Of a stretch of DNA of 6,579 nt, positions 6,029 to 6,579 are shown one piece after another. The notes beneath the pieces are model-generated. The model was given only the letters and a program-made list of their open reading frames with translations. It was not told where the DNA came from and ran no database searches. The position numbers and the translations under genes are program-made. Every line of letters begins with the position of its first letter. Position 1 is the stretch's first letter. This DNA is from Syntrophomonadaceae bacterium (GTDB taxonomy: Bacteria; Bacillota; Dethiobacteria; DTU022): NCBI GenBank assembly GCA_003558195.1, contig PWMM01000201.1, positions 1 to 6,579 on the forward strand, read 5' to 3'.

Positions 6029-6579
6029 TCAAAACGGCTATTTTGGTATTTTTGGGGGACGTTTTGTGCCTGAAACACTCATGAGTGCCCTGCTGGAGCT
6101 GGAAGAGAACTACCGGTCTATTAAAAATGATCCCGGTTTTTGGGATGAGCTCCACTACTATTTTAAAAACTATAGCGGAAGACCTACCCCTTTATACTAT
6201 GCAGAACAGCTTACTGAAAGATACGGAAAAGCAAAAATATACCTGAAGCGTGAAGATTTAAATCATACCGGCGCTCATAAAATTAACAATACCCTGGGGC
6301 AGGCTTTGCTGGCAAAAAGGATGGGTAAAAAGCGGATCATCGCTGAAACCGGAGCGGGACAGCATGGTGTGGCCACCGCTACCGTGGCAACTTTATTTGG
6401 TTTTGAATGCTTCATTTATATGGGAGAGGAAGATATTAAGCGCCAGGAGCTGAATGTTTTCAGGATGAAACTGCTGGGAGCAGAAGTGATCCCGGTGACT
6501 TCGGGAAGTAAAACTTTAAAAGATGCCACCAACGAAGCGATGCGTGACTGGGTTTCAAACATCAAAACCACCCATTATA
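6015..6579 (+). CDS. trpB: Tryptophan synthase beta chain (TrpB), 3' end outside window
   Basis: TrpB is the pyridoxal-phosphate enzyme that joins indole to serine. It normally works in an alpha2-beta2 complex that receives indole from TrpA through a tunnel. The first 188 residues are present out of roughly 400 usual for the family. They contain NGYFGIFGGRFVPE (7-20), GRPTPLYYAE (56-65), KREDLNHTGAHKINN (78-92) with the PLP lysine at Lys89, and the catalytic Glu111 in AETGAGQHG. KRQELNVFRMKLLGAEV (143-159) follows the usual pattern. The spacing of Lys89 and Glu111 matches Lys87 and Glu109 of the Salmonella enzyme, so this is the TrpA-dependent TrpB1 type rather than TrpB2. The gene is cut by the window edge. 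trpA is expected next but cannot be seen. Confidence 0.96.
   Translation, partial: MGKPDQNGYFGIFGGRFVPETLMSALLELEENYRSIKNDPGFWDELHYYFKNYSGRPTPLYYAEQLTERYGKAKIYLKREDLNHTGAHKINNTLGQALLAKRMGKKRIIAETGAGQHGVATATVATLFGFECFIYMGEEDIKRQELNVFRMKLLGAEVIPVTSGSKTLKDATNEAMRDWVSNIKTTHY

Noticed and set aside
1748..6078. Other minus-strand open frames of 60-100 codons inside the trp genes
   Set aside because: Each lies opposite conserved enzyme motifs, has no convincing start site, and encodes nothing recognisable.
1..6579. CRISPR arrays, insertion sequences, tRNA or rRNA genes, attachment sites
   Set aside because: No repeated spacer pattern, terminal inverted repeats, transposase motifs or tRNA cloverleaf were seen. 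All but a few hundred bases are accounted for by coding sequence or the leader RNA.

Overview
The window holds most of a tryptophan biosynthesis operon on the + strand. It runs trpE-trpG-trpD-trpC-trpF-trpB, with trpB cut by the right edge. The operon sits behind its own promoter and a long T-box leader RNA specific for tRNA-Trp. The 3' end of an unrelated lipoprotein gene lies upstream. T-box control, the EGDCFB gene order, purine-rich Shine-Dalgarno sites and moderate GC point to a Firmicute, most likely class Clostridia. No finer placement can be supported from this sequence.

Layout: 2-922 is a predicted surface lipoprotein open at its 5' end, with a visible lipobox and two copies of a roughly 100-residue domain. 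923-1455 is non-coding and fully regulatory. It contains a sigma-A type promoter (941-969) and a complete T-box riboswitch with a UGG (Trp) specifier, a Stem IIA/B pseudoknot, an antiterminator and a terminator (about 1001-1302). A second T-box antiterminator/terminator unit (1354-1425) follows with no Stem I of its own. 1456-6579 is the trp operon, with genes overlapping or separated by at most 17 bases.

How it works together: TrpE and TrpG make anthranilate from chorismate and glutamine. TrpD adds phosphoribose, TrpF isomerises the product, TrpC closes the indole ring to indole-3-glycerol phosphate, and TrpB condenses indole with serine. TrpA, expected after trpB, would lie beyond the window. 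Uncharged tRNA-Trp should bind the leader and allow transcription through the terminators, so the operon is on when tryptophan is scarce.

The enzymes themselves look ordinary and intact. The least ordinary features are the partially duplicated T-box (one tRNA reader followed by two tRNA-dependent terminator switches), the duplicated-domain lipoprotein, and the absence of tryptophan from TrpE, TrpG, TrpD and TrpC against six tryptophans in the 211-residue TrpF. I do not see a wholly new system here.
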